DNA of 64,000 bases from Rallus limicola (taxonomy: Eukaryota > Chordata > Aves > Gruiformes > Rallidae), in contig JAKCOZ010000018.1 in the NCBI GenBank assembly GCA_022605955.1, positions 7,076,001 to 7,140,000 on the forward strand, written 5' to 3'. Below, piece by piece: positions 62,630-64,000 of this stretch. Below the pieces are notes generated by a model. It was given only the letters and a program-made list of their open reading frames with translations. It was not told where the DNA came from and did no database searches. The position numbers and the translations under genes are program-made. Positions within the stretch are counted from its first letter, which is position 1. Each line of letters begins with the position of its first letter.

Positions 62630-63959
62630 TTGCAGACACCACCATGACAGTCATTCTCAGTGTAGCTGGATTAGTCAGTGGAAATATCCAAAACTAGTAT
62701 TATCCTGAATATCTTATTGATGTGATTGCATAGGGAAAACTGCATGGGAAAATTCCTTACCCCAAGAACTGCAGACCTCAATACCAGGCAGGGTTTGTTG
62801 TTGGTTTTTTGTTGTTTTTAACTGAGAGCTTAACCATACAGCAAGGCTAAGCAGTGTGCCACAGCTTTCATCATTCTGTTTGGCCTTTTCAAGTGAGGGG
62901 TAAAGGCTTGAAAAACTTGGGTACATTGTTATTTACACCACACCCCTTCCCTTTGAACAGTTGCAAAACTATCAGAAGAGAGACAGAAAAACCAAGTTCC
63001 AGTGAAATCTTGGAGCCCACAGTCTCCATTTCATGACTTTGAAAAGACAGCATAGATAGTAGAAACCAAACTCAAAGGAAGATCCAATTACAAAATGTAA
63101 CAGTTACAAATGGCATTTAGACAACAAGACAAGGATGTGAGACAAAAGTTACTCTTATTCAGGTAAACAGCAAGGTTAGGGTCACTTCAAGAGAGATTGC
63201 CAATTCTAAGCCCACTTTGGAAACCTACCTAGGAAATCCCAGTACAGATCTGTTCCCTTTGGTTGACCCTACTGCAGTGCTTAGCTCTCATTTATAGCCA
63301 ATAATTGTTGCACATAAGGCAATGTCTAGCTGGAAAACACATTTGCCTTCACCAATCATTTACTGAAATACATCCAATTGGTCATGTAAACCAATTAGCA
63401 AGAAAGCTGAACGTGTCAGTAAGTCTTAATTTAAGGATAGAAATGAATTTGTAATTTATGGGATAACTAGATGCATTTGAGAGACCAATTATCTGGTTAC
63501 TGTGCTTTTGTCAAGGATAACATTTAGCACTTACATGGCATTTTTCATCATCAAGTTTTTTTTAAAACACTCACTATAATTAAACCACATTACACTTCTG
63601 TGAATGAAAAGTTATTGTCTGTATTTCACAGCCAGCAAAGCTGAAGCTACAAATGAGCAACAAAGAGAAGGACAGTGTTAAGAGATGTGTTGGCTGCTAC
63701 TTGCTCCAGCTCAGGAAGTACAGCAATTCCAAATGCTCACTAGTCAATTCCATTTCTTCTATTGTCCCCTCTTCATAAACTGTCAGCACAAGCACTGAAG
63801 TGAGAACAGACTATGTAGGGTTCCCATTTCTGTTATAATTAAGGTCAGTATTTTACCATTCCCTTTATTCCTATTTGACATGAGATTTATCTCCAGGGAC
63901 CACATCTAACAAACATCTATGATGAAAGGCACAAGACAAAACAAAGGCCTAGACACAAT

Positions 63960-64000
63960 AAGAGCTACAAACGATGAAGAGCTACACACAATGAAGAGCT
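63960..64000. repeat. Minisatellite start, 17-bp period, runs off window
   Basis: AAGAGCTACAAACGATG is followed by AAGAGCTACACACAATG and then AAGAGCT at the window edge, two full units and a partial third. The array continues beyond the window, so its full length is unknown. Sequence just before (63943-63959) may be a diverged earlier unit. Confidence 0.75.

Larger units (their letters stand above)
39310..64000. other. Region 5' of FABP6, mostly featureless
   Basis: This 24.7 kb stretch is AT-rich and CpG-poor, with only short chance ORFs on both strands. By vertebrate gene order PWWP2A should lie further right, but neither its PWWP coding sequence nor a CpG-island promoter is visible. Items found within it are a CR1 fragment, microsatellites, short tandem duplications, CTCF-like motifs and one terminal-exon candidate, all listed separately. 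It may hold upstream exons of a long FABP6 transcript, but none can be identified by eye. Confidence 0.55.

Noticed and set aside
1..64000. CRISPR, operons, tRNA or rRNA genes, prokaryotic defence systems
   Set aside because: The window is vertebrate nuclear DNA. No spaced direct-repeat array, tRNA B-box context, rRNA segment or polycistronic gene arrangement was seen.

Overview
This window is vertebrate nuclear DNA, almost certainly from a bird. It has widely spaced short exons with GT/AG junctions, no operon structure, CR1 LINE 3' ends carrying the ATTCTATG terminal repeat, and an avian-type endogenous retrovirus LTR pair. It carries two conserved genes in the convergent order known for vertebrate CCNJL and FABP6. 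The order of bird is not resolved.

Layout. Positions 1-5700 are non-coding apart from one weak exon-like ORF. A CpG island (about 5740-7120) holds the first exon of CCNJL, a cyclin J-like gene on the + strand. Its five coding exons (6363-6425, 19265-19475, 28210-28509, 29333-29492, 30511-30946) join in frame into a 389-residue protein. The 12.8 kb first intron holds a second CpG island near 14.1-14.83 kb and a degraded ERV cluster at about 15.1-17.6 kb. That cluster contains a + oriented LTR with a lysine-type primer-binding site, a minus-strand U6 snRNA pseudogene, an internal remnant, and a second LTR in the opposite orientation. Behind the CCNJL 3' UTR (probable poly(A) site near 32.6 kb) lies a CR1 LINE 3' end (34.69-35.25 kb).

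FABP6 (ileal bile acid-binding protein) follows on the minus strand, with four coding exons between 39120 and 35414. They join into 128 residues that align with human FABP6 without gaps. It has two overlapping AATAAA signals at its 3' end, a TATA box about 90 bp upstream of the start codon, and a near-consensus inverted-repeat nuclear receptor element. A strong splice acceptor also lies in its 5' leader, with an open frame into the ATG, so an upstream-promoter long isoform is possible.

Positions 39.3-64 kb are AT-rich and mostly featureless. They hold a second CR1 fragment, microsatellites, short tandem duplications, two CTCF-like motifs and one minus-strand terminal-exon candidate at 62254-62398.

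The two genes are not a pathway. CCNJL is a cyclin-box protein of poorly known function, and FABP6 carries bile acids in the ileal enterocyte. No prokaryotic system, CRISPR array or clearly novel multi-gene system was found. The most noteworthy items are the ERV/U6 composite, the orphan intronic CpG island, and the alternative-isoform and bile-acid-response signals at FABP6.
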